64,000 bases of DNA from assembly GCA_030280995.1 (NCBI GenBank), contig JASXTE010000010.1, forward strand, positions 26,351,823-26,415,822, read 5' to 3'. The notes under the pieces were generated by a model. It was not told the DNA's origin. It was given only the letters and a program-made list of their open reading frames with translations, and searched no databases. The position numbers were made by a program, and so were the translations under genes. Source of the stretch: Hemileia vastatrix. Its lineage: Eukaryota > Basidiomycota > Pucciniomycetes > Pucciniales > Zaghouaniaceae. Shown piece after piece: positions 19,006-30,329 of this stretch; position 1 is the stretch's first letter, and every line of letters begins with the position of its first letter.

Positions 19006-20180
19006 TGTCAGTGTGTGCTAGTATCTAAGTATGATTTAATATTAAATATTAATGGTCCTACTACTTATTGTTTAATGATTTAGTGATTAAACCTCAGGGG
19101 GAGACCAATAAAATAGATATTCTCAATGTAAACTCACAATACTGGATTTTATGCATGCTAGTGGTAGAAAATAGATCAATAAAATATAGTTATAGATTAT
19201 ATAAAGATAATATCAATTTATAAATGCTTTATAATATATTTATATGTGATAATAATTGTTTTATAATTTTATTTAAAGTGTAGTAAGTATGTGATGTCCA
19301 ATAACCCATCAAATCCTCCCTTACTTATACCAAAATCCACTGGATTGCACAGACCTTCAATCCAGATGATGTCACTGCTATCCCCAGAAATTACAGAACT
19401 GTGAGGACCCATCACCTCCCCATGGCGTACACTTCAAGAAGTTTCAACACCCAGACCTCCAGTAAGGACCCTCCATCACAATTAATGATACCACTGACCC
19501 ATACCATAAATAGAATAAACAGATAAAAGCGGATACCATAAAGAAACAGGTAAAATAACTCATCCAAAGAGTATATAATGAAACACAAAGCATATAAAGG
19601 AACCAAATTAACTTTCCAATCCCCCAATAACATCCCAAAGAATCCATATTAACCCAGTTATCATATCCCAACCCATAAATCTGTGAAAATACATCCAAGG
19701 AAGCAGATTAAGTTGTCCAAACTGGATATATGCGCCTGAAATAGGTGTATATGCTTGTGTAGGCGTTTTGAGTCCACTGAATATGTCCATATGACCTAAA
19801 TAAAGCAGAGAAGTAAAGATTATATGCTATAAAGAGGTTAAACCCCACTTATAGTACTAGCTATACATAATATAACTACATATTTCACTGAATATGAGAT
19901 TTATGTATACATATAAGCTTATGTATGTCTATAATTACTTAATATCACTTAATATAAGTATATTATGACTCCATTAACACCTTAATAAGTATTATTAGGC
20001 TATGGATAAGCTATTTAAACAACTATAAGTCATATAATAGTGTCATAATTATATATATATGTATTATAACCATATATATAAGTATTTTAACCTTATTTTT
20101 AAGTAATAAGCTTAATGTCATTAAAGTTATCTTATTTTAACCATAAAAATTACTCAGTCCTGGAGATACCTAGGCTGAAA
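19006..20180 (-). repeat. B-family 5' LTR (1,175 bp)
   Basis: TGTCAGTGTG...CTAGGCTGA(A)A; aligns with 25315-26488 and 32946-34120. The terminal CA is AA here. Short open frames inside recur in all B LTRs and are not genes. Confidence 0.82.
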
Positions 20181-20683
20181 TCAGAGCACCAAACACTGCC
20201 CCCAGACAAAATTCTCCCTCTCAACCAAGAAGAAGCAACTACACCCCTCCTCTGCCAGCCAATTATTCATCTGAAAGTTCAATTTCTTCCAGAAATTCAT
20301 CCAGAAGATCCCAATCAGCTTCTAGGTCACCTTCTCTTGCTCCATCCTACAACAAATTTGGCATTCCACCACCAGTACCCAACCAAACTTAACCAAGCAA
20401 CAATTTCAACAACAACAACAAAAGCGCTGCTGCTCCAACTAAGCCCCAGGAACGTCCTCATCCTAGTTCATATTCTCAACACCATTTAGAGGATGATTAA
20501 GAAAATCCATACCTCCACTTGGTTTTTCCTCCTACTACCTCCATTCAAAACCCTTCAACAATCCAAATTCTGGCCATTTACAAATTTGATGAGCTTCCAA
20601 TCTGTAAGTGCCAAATTAATTAATCCATTTTTTCAACAGAAAACAATTACTGATTCAATTATTATGATTAGTTGGCACCCCAC
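20181..20683 (+). pseudogene. Fragment of antisense gene 2 from another A element
   Basis: Contains the Ser/Asn-rich middle, TNLAFHHQY-like low-complexity sequence, FDELPI and the conserved 68-nt-type intron (GTAAGTGCC...ACTGATT...GATTAG). It ends at TTGGCACCCCAC, where the A-type LTR at 20684 begins, so the C-terminal exon is missing. Several frame breaks. Confidence 0.7.
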
Positions 20684-21674
20684 TGTAGACAATCGTATAG
20701 TACTAGCCATAGGCCTTGACCAAGGGAGTTGGAGTAAAACTAGAGAGAAAACCCCATGTCCCTTTGAAAATACCACATGAGATTTATTTGCTACAGCAAA
20801 TTAGAGACTGTTACTACACCCCTTCCAACACACTTCTTGACTGCTTTACAAGTCAAGACAGTAGCCAATAGCAGACCACTTAGAACCAAAGAACCAGAAA
20901 CCAGAAATGCAGAAAGATTCACGCCAGAAAAACAAAACACTGTGCACTTGTTGCACAGAAAACAGAAGTAATAATTGATGCATGTTACAAAGCTACACCA
21001 GAGAAACCAGTTGCCAAAGTTGAGTTAAATGAAGAGCTAACCTTGCAACAAACACAGCCAATTGTGGCCAAAAAACAGTGAAAACTGAGTGAAAACAATG
21101 ATATCAGCTCTGGATGGTTGTATGATAATTAAAGTTTCCCCAAACTGTCTTATTCAGTATGTACACACAGACCACAATCTAAAAGCCCATGCACACCAAC
21201 GAATTTGGCGTTTTTGAAGGCCAAATTGCATAAAGCCCCTCTAGAAACACTTCCCAGCCTTCTAGCACCAAGGTGGGTGGCCCGCCTAGAAGTGGCCAGA
21301 CCTCCCTGAAGTCAGAAAACCACCAAAAACCTCCAAAAAAGCCCAAAATACTTAGAAAAATACACCATGACTACTAAAAACTTTAAAACATACAATTAGA
21401 CTATAACAAAATTGTAACATAAAATGTAGAGAAAATTTATCTCATTCTAATGGTACTAAGCACTTAAACCTAAGACTTAAGGTTAGTCCATAAAAAACAA
21501 AAAAAAATTAAACAGCTATCTTTTAGAAATGAAAAATGAGGAAATGACCCCTTAAAACCTGGAATATGAAAAATGTCAACAAGACATAAAATATAGAGAA
21601 AAATGGGTGCTATCAAATGGTAGTACCCACATCAACAGCCCAACAAAGGCCTCTGCCAATTTTGGAAGACCACA
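20684..21674 (-). repeat. A-family LTR (991 bp)
   Basis: On the plus strand TGTAGACAATCG...GGAAGACCACA. It is followed by the reverse polypurine tract (TCCTCCCTCC) and antisense gene 1 in the expected order, so it is the 3' LTR of a minus-strand A element. Left flank CCCAC has no match beyond 43085, so it may not be the original partner of the LTR at 42024. Confidence 0.82.
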
Positions 21675-21755
21675 TCCTCCCTCCAATTTATAATTTCTGC
21701 ATTTTCCTTCACCAAAACTACCATTTTCACACATTTTTCAAAATCAATCTCTGAA

Positions 21756-22347
21756 ATGGGTCCCTGTCAATACTGTATTGACCATAACCTCATCTGTACC
21801 ATAACATTTCCAATTCATCCATACAGATCTGCTTGTGATGCCTGCTATTTCAGAAAGAAATCTTACTCCATACCTGGTCTATTATCATCTGCAACAGATT
21901 CACCTCCCCCTCAACCTGGTCCTTCTTCCAGCAAAACCAAAAGATCTAGTCCTTCCATCTTGATACCCAGATTAATCAACAAGTTACACCCTTCCAAAAA
22001 GAGTTCCAACACCACTAAAGCCTCTAGCTCTACCATACCTGGTCCTTCTGATGGTAAAACCAATACTTCTCCATACTGAAATTTAAGCTGATGAATTTCC
22101 AGTTCATTCCCATCCAGACAGTGATGATGACAATGGGGGAACCATTGAAACACCACCACCCAATTATTTGCCCACCATCAAGGACAAATTCCAACAACAC
22201 TCTTCTCAACAAAAACATCTCATTCTAAACTACTTCCAATCCACTCCTGCCAAAGATCCACAGGAAATTGAGAAAAGAAGACACCTCATCCACCAGTTCA
22301 GGACTAATGCTGAACACTTTGTTTCATCTCTTGATTCTCTTCTGTAA
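21756..22347 (+). CDS. Antisense gene 1 copy, intact across its intron
   Basis: Exon 1 21756-22053, intron 22054-22102 (49 nt; GTAAAA...GCTGATGA...CCAG), exon 2 22103-22347: 180 codons and no stop. Cluster CQYC-IDHNLI-C-x12-C-DA-C matches Zn2Cys6 spacing, but the sixth Cys is Tyr (RKKSY). Start is the Met before GPCQYC, because the upstream Met used in other copies is ATT here. C-terminal PTIKDKFQQH and RRHLIHQF match the A1 copy. Function unknown. Confidence 0.7.
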
Positions 22348-22399
22348 TTGATTCTTGCCTTAAATTCTTGATTTAGAAATAAAAAATAAGAAATTTACT

Positions 22400-22830
22400 C
22401 AGTTTAAAGTCTTGGGGGACTCATCCTCAGTTTTAAGTCTTGGGGAACTAACAGCCCTCATTTTATTGTCTTTGGGGACTCAAAAAACCTCAGTTTATTG
22501 TCTTGAGGGGACTTAAAACCTAAATCATAAAGACATAACCAGAGATCAAACCATTAAAGACCAAAGAAAATAAACTAACATTCTGGGGTAACTGTTCTGC
22601 AGAGCAGCCATCTCATCAATTACCCCCATACTTGCCTTAACAAAATTCAAAGACTGCCCCTTTGTATGCGCTCTTCCAGAATTACACTAACATCACATTA
22701 TCAGTCTATAGTACTGAAGGACTCAACCATCAAACCTTCCTCAGTTTATAGTCTTGGGGGACTATACCATTTTTCAGTTTATCGTCTTGATGGACTGACC
22801 ACAGTGTTCAGTTTAAAGTCTTGAAGGACT
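22400..22830 (-). repeat. Small-hairpin array between antisense genes 1 and 2
   Basis: About seven copies of the reverse form CAGTTTAAAGTC-N6-GACT, near 22400, 22429, 22458, 22489, 22740, 22776 and 22811. A variant with GTCGTC..GAC-like stem ends occurs at 22776. The degenerate H hairpin is at 22585-22626. Confidence 0.8.
22585..22626 (-). other. Long hairpin H, this element
   Basis: Arms GGGGTAACTG and CAATTACCCC, with one C-A mismatch, around the AGAGCAGCCATCTCATC core. Confidence 0.7.
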
Positions 22831-22983
22831 TTCCACATTTTGCATAAAAGGATGGAGCAAACTCCATGCACAAGACTCTGCAACTGCCCTACTGAACTTC
22901 CACTTTCTCTTCATCATCTACTCATCACTGAAAAAAAAATTTCTCCTATCTCTTTTCTCTTCATTGTTGTCCCATCACATATA

Positions 22984-24545
22984 ATGGCTGGATCCCCAGA
23001 TTTTGACCCGTCAGACCTTCCTTGTTTCACAGCTCCCAAGGACTATGCTTGCAAACAGTGTATCCACATGTACAGACCTTTCACCTTCACTCTTTCAACT
23101 CCTGAAGCAAAACTCTACAATAGGGCCTGTGATTCTTGCAACTCCAAAAAGAAAAAATGTGACAGAGACCCCAATTATCTTATACCACCACCTTCACCTT
23201 CACATAAATACATCTGTAGATCTCCTACCAGATCCCCAGAACTTGGTCTTGCATCTTCTTCTCTATCTTCAGCTCCATCCAGAAGATCCTGCTGCTCCAA
23301 CCCCAGAACTCTCTCTTAAAGACCTGCTTTATCCTTGCAAGAAACAGTATTTTTCTCAGAAAATCTGGCTAAAACAGCTTCAAAATCAGCTCCCAGGCTG
23401 CTAGACTGCATCCATGTGTCCCACCCGCCCCCCTTGCCAGAAAGCAAAAATCAGGCTCAAAACTCCCAAATTCAGCCAGATAACAGACAAAATCCACCAT
23501 TAAACACCAAACAACTCTACGCAACAACCTCCTAGTGCTCCCAGAGAAATACGTACACACACAATTTCTTCATCAGACAACCCCGAAAATTCCCACATCT
23601 CTAGAAGGCCGGCCAGAGGACCTTCTGAAAACACCAGAGAATTCAACACTTCTGCCAAACAAAAATCTCCTGTCCCACCAAGAAGAACTAACTACACCTC
23701 TCCTCTGGCCGCCAATTATTCCTCTGATAGTTCACTTTCTTCTAGATCATAATCTAGCAGATCACTATAAGCTTCCAGTCACCTTCTCCTGGTCCTTCTT
23801 TCAACCAAACTGGCACTCCTCTGCCAGTATCTAACCCACCTGCCCCAAGAAATAATATAAAAAACAACAACAACAACAGCAGTCCTACTGCTCCACCAAG
23901 GCCACAGGAACCTCCTTCTTCTAGTTTATCTTCCCAATTCCATTTATAGAATGATCATGAGAATACATACCTCCATCTGGTTGATTCATCTTGAACATCC
24001 ATTCAAAACTCTTCAACAGTCCAGATTCTGGCCGCATACAGATTTGATGAGCTCCCAATCTGTAAGTACTAAATTAATAAATCCAATTTCTTTAACAGAG
24101 ACAATTACTGATCCGATTCTTCTGTTTAGTTGGAACCCCGCCTCCTGAAACTACAACTGGGATTGGCCAACCTCTAGAAACTACCTTAACACTGGATTAT
24201 GCCGACATGAAACAACACCTAAGCATGATGTGTTCTAACATTCTTAAGGCCTTTTCTCTTCATGGTTTGTTGAATGAATTTGAAAATAATTTGAGGAAAC
24301 AGCTCCTTGATTACCACTGGAAGATGTCTAGAATAATCAAGCACACCTTCCAACACTCCATTCCTGCTTCTTCCACTTCTTCCCAAAAACTACCTTCTAA
24401 TCCATTTCCTGACCATTACAATCCATATAATCTTTCCAGCTGCCTACATCACAAAGAACACAGTTCTTCCTCCAATCCTAACAAAAAGCAAAAACACCAC
24501 CATAATCCGGACCAACAACCGGAGGCTTCTTCTTCCAGAAATTAA
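22984..24545 (+). pseudogene. Antisense gene 2 copy, broken
   Basis: ATG at 22984 (MAGS). The cluster has C-KQ-C, the pair C-DS-C and C after NSKKKK, but the third Cys is Phe (MYRPF). Damage: TAA near 23317 (Lys in other copies), frameshift near 23510, TAA near 23750. The intron at 24062-24129 is 68 nt with GTAAGT, TTACTGATC and TTTAG. The C-terminal exon (24130-24545) is open and conserved: MKQHLSMMCSNIL, FENNLRKQLL, KMSRIIKHTFQHS, then Ser-rich and KKQKHHH tail. Confidence 0.72.
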
Positions 24546-24745
24546 AATGAAAAAAAGAAATTAATAATTCACTAACTAGAAAGACCAATAACACTTAGCA
24601 GATATATATAAAAAATTTGTTTTATTTTTATTTTTATTTAATTTTTATTTTTTTATTAATATTATTTTTTTTATTTAAACTACTAACCCAACTAAAAAAA
24701 ACTTGAAAATAATTAAACAAAATTACCCAAAAAATATACACCACA
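24546..24745. other. AT-rich stretch, nothing recognised
   Basis: Long runs of A and T downstream of antisense gene 2; no coding frame or repeat that I can name. Confidence 0.5.
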
Positions 24746-24970
24746 CAATATGGGGGGAAGACTTGCTAGAAAGTCTGCAACCTTGGACTCAAACTCACCA
24801 CAGATTGAACACACATTGAGCTATTGATAAATGAATCATACAATCAGGGATGAACACCACTCAGCAGAACAGTTTTAGGTGTGTTTTCAAGTAGAGCTCA
24901 GTATGAGTTCAGTCTGAGTTCCATCTGAGTTCAGGTTGAGGACTTGCTAGCAAGTCCAACCCCTATATTG
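24746..24970. mobile_element. MITE-like insertion with terminal inverted repeats
   Basis: Starts CAATATGGGGGGAAGACTTG and ends, in reverse complement, CAATATAGGGGTTGGACTTG, continuing with imperfect complementarity to AACC (about 36 bp). Non-coding, about 225 bp, absent from A1 and A4 at this place. The right arm contains the perfect palindrome GGACTTGCTAGCAAGTCC (24940-24957), and just inside are three 11-bp TGAGTTCAGTC-like repeats. No clear target duplication. Confidence 0.6.
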
Positions 24971-25042
24971 CGTAGTGATAAGAGCTGAGAAACTAAAATT
25001 AAATGAATAATAATAAGATTAAATGATTAATAATTAAAAATT

Positions 25043-25111
25043 GTATCTCCCAGAAAATTGATGAGCTGAACCACTGATACCTTACCCACATCCAAGTGCA
25101 CCTTGATGTGG
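25043..25111 (-). ncRNA. R2 module copy, degenerate
   Basis: Reverse complement aligns with 8400-8469. P1 (CCACATC/GATGTGG) is intact; P2 (GGTATC/GATACA) has one mismatch; loop TCATCAATT is kept. Confidence 0.55.
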
Positions 25112-25251
25112 ATACACCTTTAAATAATTTTTTAAATGAATTGAGATAAAAAAAATTAAGAAAAATAATACCAATAAAGAAAAAGATGAAATAAATAGAA
25201 ATTGAGAAACTATAAAATAAAAAAATGAGAAGGAGATAAAAATAAAAATAG

Positions 25252-25314
25252 CGTTGCCCGGCCAATTGATGAGCCTTTCCCCACCAATGCTTGCCAACAT
25301 CCAGGTGACCCTAA
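25252..25314 (-). ncRNA. R1 module copy, cut by element B
   Basis: Aligns with 8213-8282 in reverse. The B insertion lies inside P1; the remaining bases follow at 34126. Separate halves carry the CCTAA duplication. Confidence 0.55.
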
Positions 25315-26488
25315 TGTCAGTGTATCTAGTATATAAGTATGATTTAATAGTATTTATTAATGTTCCTACTACTTATTGATAAATTATTTAGTGATTAAAT
25401 CTCAGGGGAAGACTAATAAAATAGTTATACTCAAATAAAACTCACAATACTTGGATTTAAATGTGTGCTAGTGGTGGAAAATAGATAAATAGAATATAGT
25501 TATAGCTTATATAAAGATAATATCAATTTATAAAGGCTTTATAATATATTTATAAATGATAATAATTGTTTTATAATGTTTATTTGAATTGTAGAAAGTA
25601 ATTGATGTCTAATAACTGCCAAAATCCTCCCTTACTTATACCAAAATCCACTGGAGTGCACAGACCTTCAATCCAGATGATGTCACTGCTATCCCCAGTA
25701 ATTACAGCACTGTGTGGGCCCATCACCTCCCCATGGCGTCCACTTCAAGCAGATTCAACACCCAGACATCCAGTAAGACCCTCCATAACAATTAATGATA
25801 ACACAGACAAATACCATAAATAGAAAATCCAGATAAAAGCAGATACCATAAAGAAACAGGTAAAATAACTCATCCAAAGAGAATATAATGAGACCCAAAG
25901 CATATAAAGGAAACAAATGAAATTTCCAAGCCCCCAATAACACCCCCAAGCATCCATATTAACCAGCAATGACCTCCCAACCCATAAATCCGTGAATATC
26001 CATCCAAGGAAGCAGATTAAGTTGTCCAAACTGAGTGTATGTGCCTGAAATAGATGTTTATTCTTCTGTGGGCGTTGTGAGTCCACTGGATACGTCCATA
26101 TGACCTAAAATAAGCAGAAAAACAAAGTTCAAAGGCTATTAAGAGGCTAAAACCCACTTATATACCTAAATATACATAATATACTGCATATTTCACTGAA
26201 TATGAGATTTATGTATACATATAAGCTTATGTATGTCAATAATTACTTAATATCACTTAAGATAAGTATATTATGACTCCATTAACACCTTAAACAGTAT
26301 TATTAGGCTATGGATAAGCTATTTAAACTACTATAATTTATATAATAGAGTAATAATTATATATATATGTAATATAATATTATATATTATTATTTTAACC
26401 TTATTTTCAAGATATAAGCTTAATGTACTTAAGTTTATCTTATTTTAAGTATAATAAATACTCAGTCCTAGGGATATCTAGGCTGACA
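25315..26488 (-). repeat. B 3' LTR
   Basis: On the plus strand TGTCAGTGTATC...CTAGGCTGACA. Adjoins the purine tract GGGTGAGGGAG (minus strand, 26489-26500). Confidence 0.9.
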
Positions 26489-26602
26489 CTCCCTCACCCA
26501 AAAAAAACAATAAAAAAAATGTTTAGACATTTTATTTAGAAGTAAGGAGTGAATAAAAATTTTTTGTAAATTTTCTATAATACATATACTGAATAAACAG
26601 TA

Positions 26603-29600
26603 TTATTTTGATTTAAATTTTTTCAAGAGATTTTTAAGATCAGATATTTCATTTTCTAGAATCCACTGGTCATGTTCACTTGATTTATTTTTAAATCTTA
26701 ATAGATACTCAACTCCCTTTTCTTTAGTAAGGTGTCTCTTTTTAAGTATCTTTTCAATTTCTGCCTTTTCAACTATTTCTTCAGGTTTCTGTTTATGCCT
26801 TCCTAATCTTCTTGGAAATAGAGCAGTATCATTAGAATGGTATGGTTTTATAAGAGAAATAGGAAATACTGGATGTTTTCTATCATATGGTGCATATAGA
26901 ATAACCTCAACAGCATTGTTACCAACCATCTTTTTAACTACAAATGGTCCAATGAATGGATCCTTCAATTTAACATTACCATTTAAATTGAAATGTAGTG
27001 TAGAAATAAGAGCTTCATTACCCTCTTTGAACATTTGTTCTTTATGGGCTTTATCCCATCTTTTCTTCTCATAATCAAACACCTTATTTATACATTCTTG
27101 AGCATGTTTTCTGCATAATTCTTGCATTTGAAGAAAAGATTTATTACCTGGATGGATATCCAATATAGGTAATTTATTAAGAGTTTTAGCAGGGGTATTA
27201 GGTACATAACCCAACCATAACTCAAATGGCTTTTTGCCAGTGACAGAATATACTGTACTATTGTATGCAAATTCTAAACCTGGGATAAGGGTTACCCAAT
27301 CATGCATGAATTTGTCATTGTCTTTAAATTTAAAACCAAAATCACAATATCTTCTTATCATATCTTTTAAAGTTTGTATCATTCTTTCTGCTAGCCCATC
27401 AGTTTGTGGATGGTGTGCTGTAGAAAGTTTTAATTGACACCCTGAAACATCCATAAGTGATGTCCAGCTTTCAGAAGTAAATTTAGGATCTCTTTCAGAG
27501 ACTATTGCTTTGGGGAAACCTGCTATATTTAACATTTTGTGTCCATCATAAGAAAGCTAAGTACTTTGCAGAAACCTCTTTGTGGGTTGGAATAAATTTA
27601 CACATCTTTGTAAATCCATCTACAATTACCCAGCAGGAGTTATAAATCTTATGCCCTGCTATTGGCAAATCTGTTACAAAGTCCATGTTAATTATCTCCC
27701 ATGGAGCTTTTGCTTGCTCAATTTTTTGTAATAAACCAGCTCTTTTCCCTGTTCATCTTCTATATTTTTGACAAGAATCACATGTCTCAACATTTTTTTG
27801 AACATCCTCAGACATGTTAATCCACCAAGCTGTGTTTTTTACTCTGGTTAATTTTTTATGGTAGTCGAAATGACCTGCTAATATATCATTATGACATATA
27901 CTTAACATTAACTCCTTCATTGAAGGGGAAATTACAATTACATTACTTGATTTTTTCTTGTAGTATATTAAATCATCCTCAATGGAAAATTTTCCTTTTT
28001 CTAATGCCTCTTTATACTTATTTGGTAACGTTTTTATTAAAACATTCATTGAAGCATTTGATGGATCATTTAATATTGTAGTGAGCTTACTCAAGTCAGG
28101 ACCTGAAGTATACATATCAAGAATTGATTGCATATATTCATCCTCAAGATCTACAATATAAATGCCATAAATGTTAAAAATCTCTGATTCATGAACATAA
28201 GCAGGATTATCATCATTATTAGGAAGAGGTACTCTAGATAAAAAATCTACATTAAAGTGTAAGGTTCCTGCTTTATGTGTAATAGTCATCCATCCTCTGT
28301 ATTCTTGTACAGCTAATTTCCATCTAAAAATGTGTCATTTAGGAGTTTTCATGTTTACGAGTAACTTAACTGCACTATAGTCAGTTATTAACTCAAATAT
28401 TTGGTCTTTAAGGTAATCATGTAGCTTCTCAAGAGCCCATACTACTGTCAAAAATTCAAGTTGAGTAGCACCATATTTCAATTCACTACTTCTTAGAGTA
28501 CATGAGATATTGAAAATTACTACTTCTGACATTTTTCCTTCAATAAGTTGTTTTTGATGCAAAGCAACACCCATACCAATAAAACTTGCATCTGTATATA
28601 ATACAAAAGGCAATTAGAAATCTTGTAATCCCAAAATAGGAGCTGTCATCAAAAATTCTTTCAACTTAACAAAAGCCTGTTGTCTTTCATTATTCCAAAT
28701 GAAAGCTTCTGTTTTCTTCATCAGTGTGGTCAATGGTGCAGCAATTAACTGGTAGTTTTTTATATATTGTCTATAATAACCACACATACCAAGAAAAGAT
28801 TTTACATCCTTTACATTTTGAGGAATGCAAATATTCTTTATTGAAGCCACCTTATTTTGGTATACACATATTTTTAAGCCAGATACAATATGACCAAGAA
28901 CTTTTAAAGATTCAAACCCAAATTTACATATTTTCAATGCAAGGGTCATTTTTATTTCATCCATTTTCTGAAATACCTTCTTTAAATGGATTAAGTGTTC
29001 ATCATATGTCTTAGAGACCACTATGATGTCATCAATGTATACCATTAACCATCCCTCAATCATTTCATTATGGAATGTTATATCCATTAACTTCTGAAAT
29101 ACTGATGGAGAATTTTTTGGTCCAAATGGCATCCTGACATATTTCTAAATTCCCATTTGTGTTGTTATCAACAAAAAGGTCTGTGAATTCTTTTCAACAG
29201 GAATTTGATGGTACCCTTTATTTTCATCTAAGCAACTTATATACTTAGCACCTTTAAGGGTAGCATGTATAGAGGCAATCCTTGGCAAGGGATAAATATC
29301 ATCTACTGTAAATGTATTTAATGCTCTATAATCACTGCACAGTCTTGCTTTATCTTGTTCATAAGAAATTAGCACTGGTGATATTACACAATATTTTGGT
29401 GTAGTTTCAACCTTTTCAAGAATTTTCATTTTTAATAACATCTTAATATTATCCTCTATGTCTTTCCTTTTCATTGGTGAAGCAGGGTATGGTTAATTTT
29501 TAAGACTAGCAGGAATATTATCCATATCACAGGTTAAACTATTCTTCATTTCATGATCTTTTACAAGGCCAAGTTCATTTGTACTATGTGCAAAAGCCAT

Positions 29601-30278
29601 TGGGAATGCTTTAATTAAGTTCAAAATATTATTTTTCTCAGCTTCACTTATCTGAGTGCCAAATGATCCTTTTGAAATTTCTGTTTCCAGAAGTTCCATC
29701 TCATTGGATTCTCTTCCTTTGCACGGAATATTTATTACTGACTCAATGTGTAAGACTGTGTTAAAAGAATTTATATTAAATTTCCTTCTACCATTCATTC
29801 CAATTGTAAAATTTTTATTAGCAGGGTCTAATTTCACACCAAACTTAGTCGGAATATCATTTCCAATGATAAAACAGTTACTGCAGTTAGTATTATCCAT
29901 TACTAGAAAGTCACAAGTTACTCTTACATAACCATGTTGATGTTTAAAGAAAACAGAAGCTTTGTATCTATCAATGGGATGTAGTACTGATCCAAAACCT
30001 CTCCAATTTTGACTTTGAATGGGTTCAAGCTTAGACTTATATTCACTATCAATTTTCTGCAATTTATTAGTAGAAACAACAGAACCAGAAGCTCCTGTTT
30101 CCAATACTATATTAACAATTTCACCAGAAATGATAGCTGGAAGCCTGATAGGTGTCATTCTAAATTTATCAGCTTGTATATCTTTAATGATTTCAGCATC
30201 CTCAAAATTCATTGAAGATTCATTTGAGTCCTTATTCAATATTGGATTTTCAAAGATGGACAATTCATCTTCCAACAT
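26603..30278 (-). pseudogene. pol: B pol: protease, RT, RNase H, integrase, chromodomain; broken
   Basis: Protease near 30100 has LETGASG where D has LDSGAG, so the catalytic Asp is Glu. RT (29490-28620) has DYRALNTF, a stop after QMGI (29145) and the catalytic YIDDI near 29030. RNase H (28613-28335) has YTDAS, TQLEF and ITDYSAVK. A TGA at 28335-28337 separates it from integrase. The H-H-C-C finger (CHNDILAGH, CDSC) is at 27930-27760, followed by TGA and a frameshift near 27545. The integrase core (27535 down) includes SERDPKFTS and TDGLAERM. The C-terminus (IEKILKKRHL, YLLRFKNKSSEHDQW) resembles a chromodomain. Confidence 0.85.
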
Positions 30279-30329
30279 ACAGACTTCATTTTTATCACTA
30301 TATGAGATATTACTGTCATAATCACTTGA

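Larger units (their letters stand above)
17011..20180 (-). mobile_element. 5' end of a B-family element
   Basis: Leader (17011-17467 and 18969-19005) aligns with 32460-32945 of the complete B element, including AAGGGTTCTTTTCCG and GACCCCCAATTGTCAG. It is interrupted by a C solo LTR and followed by the 5' LTR (19006-20180). The rest of the element is separated by A2 and lies beyond the window. No coding sequence remains here. Confidence 0.8.

Noticed and set aside
19412..19790. Open frames rich in Phe, Leu, Tyr and Trp in B LTRs (also 25745-26086, 33354-33635, 45690-46094, 62922-63149)
   Set aside because: They recur because the LTR recurs, differ in length between copies, and look membrane-like only because of base composition.
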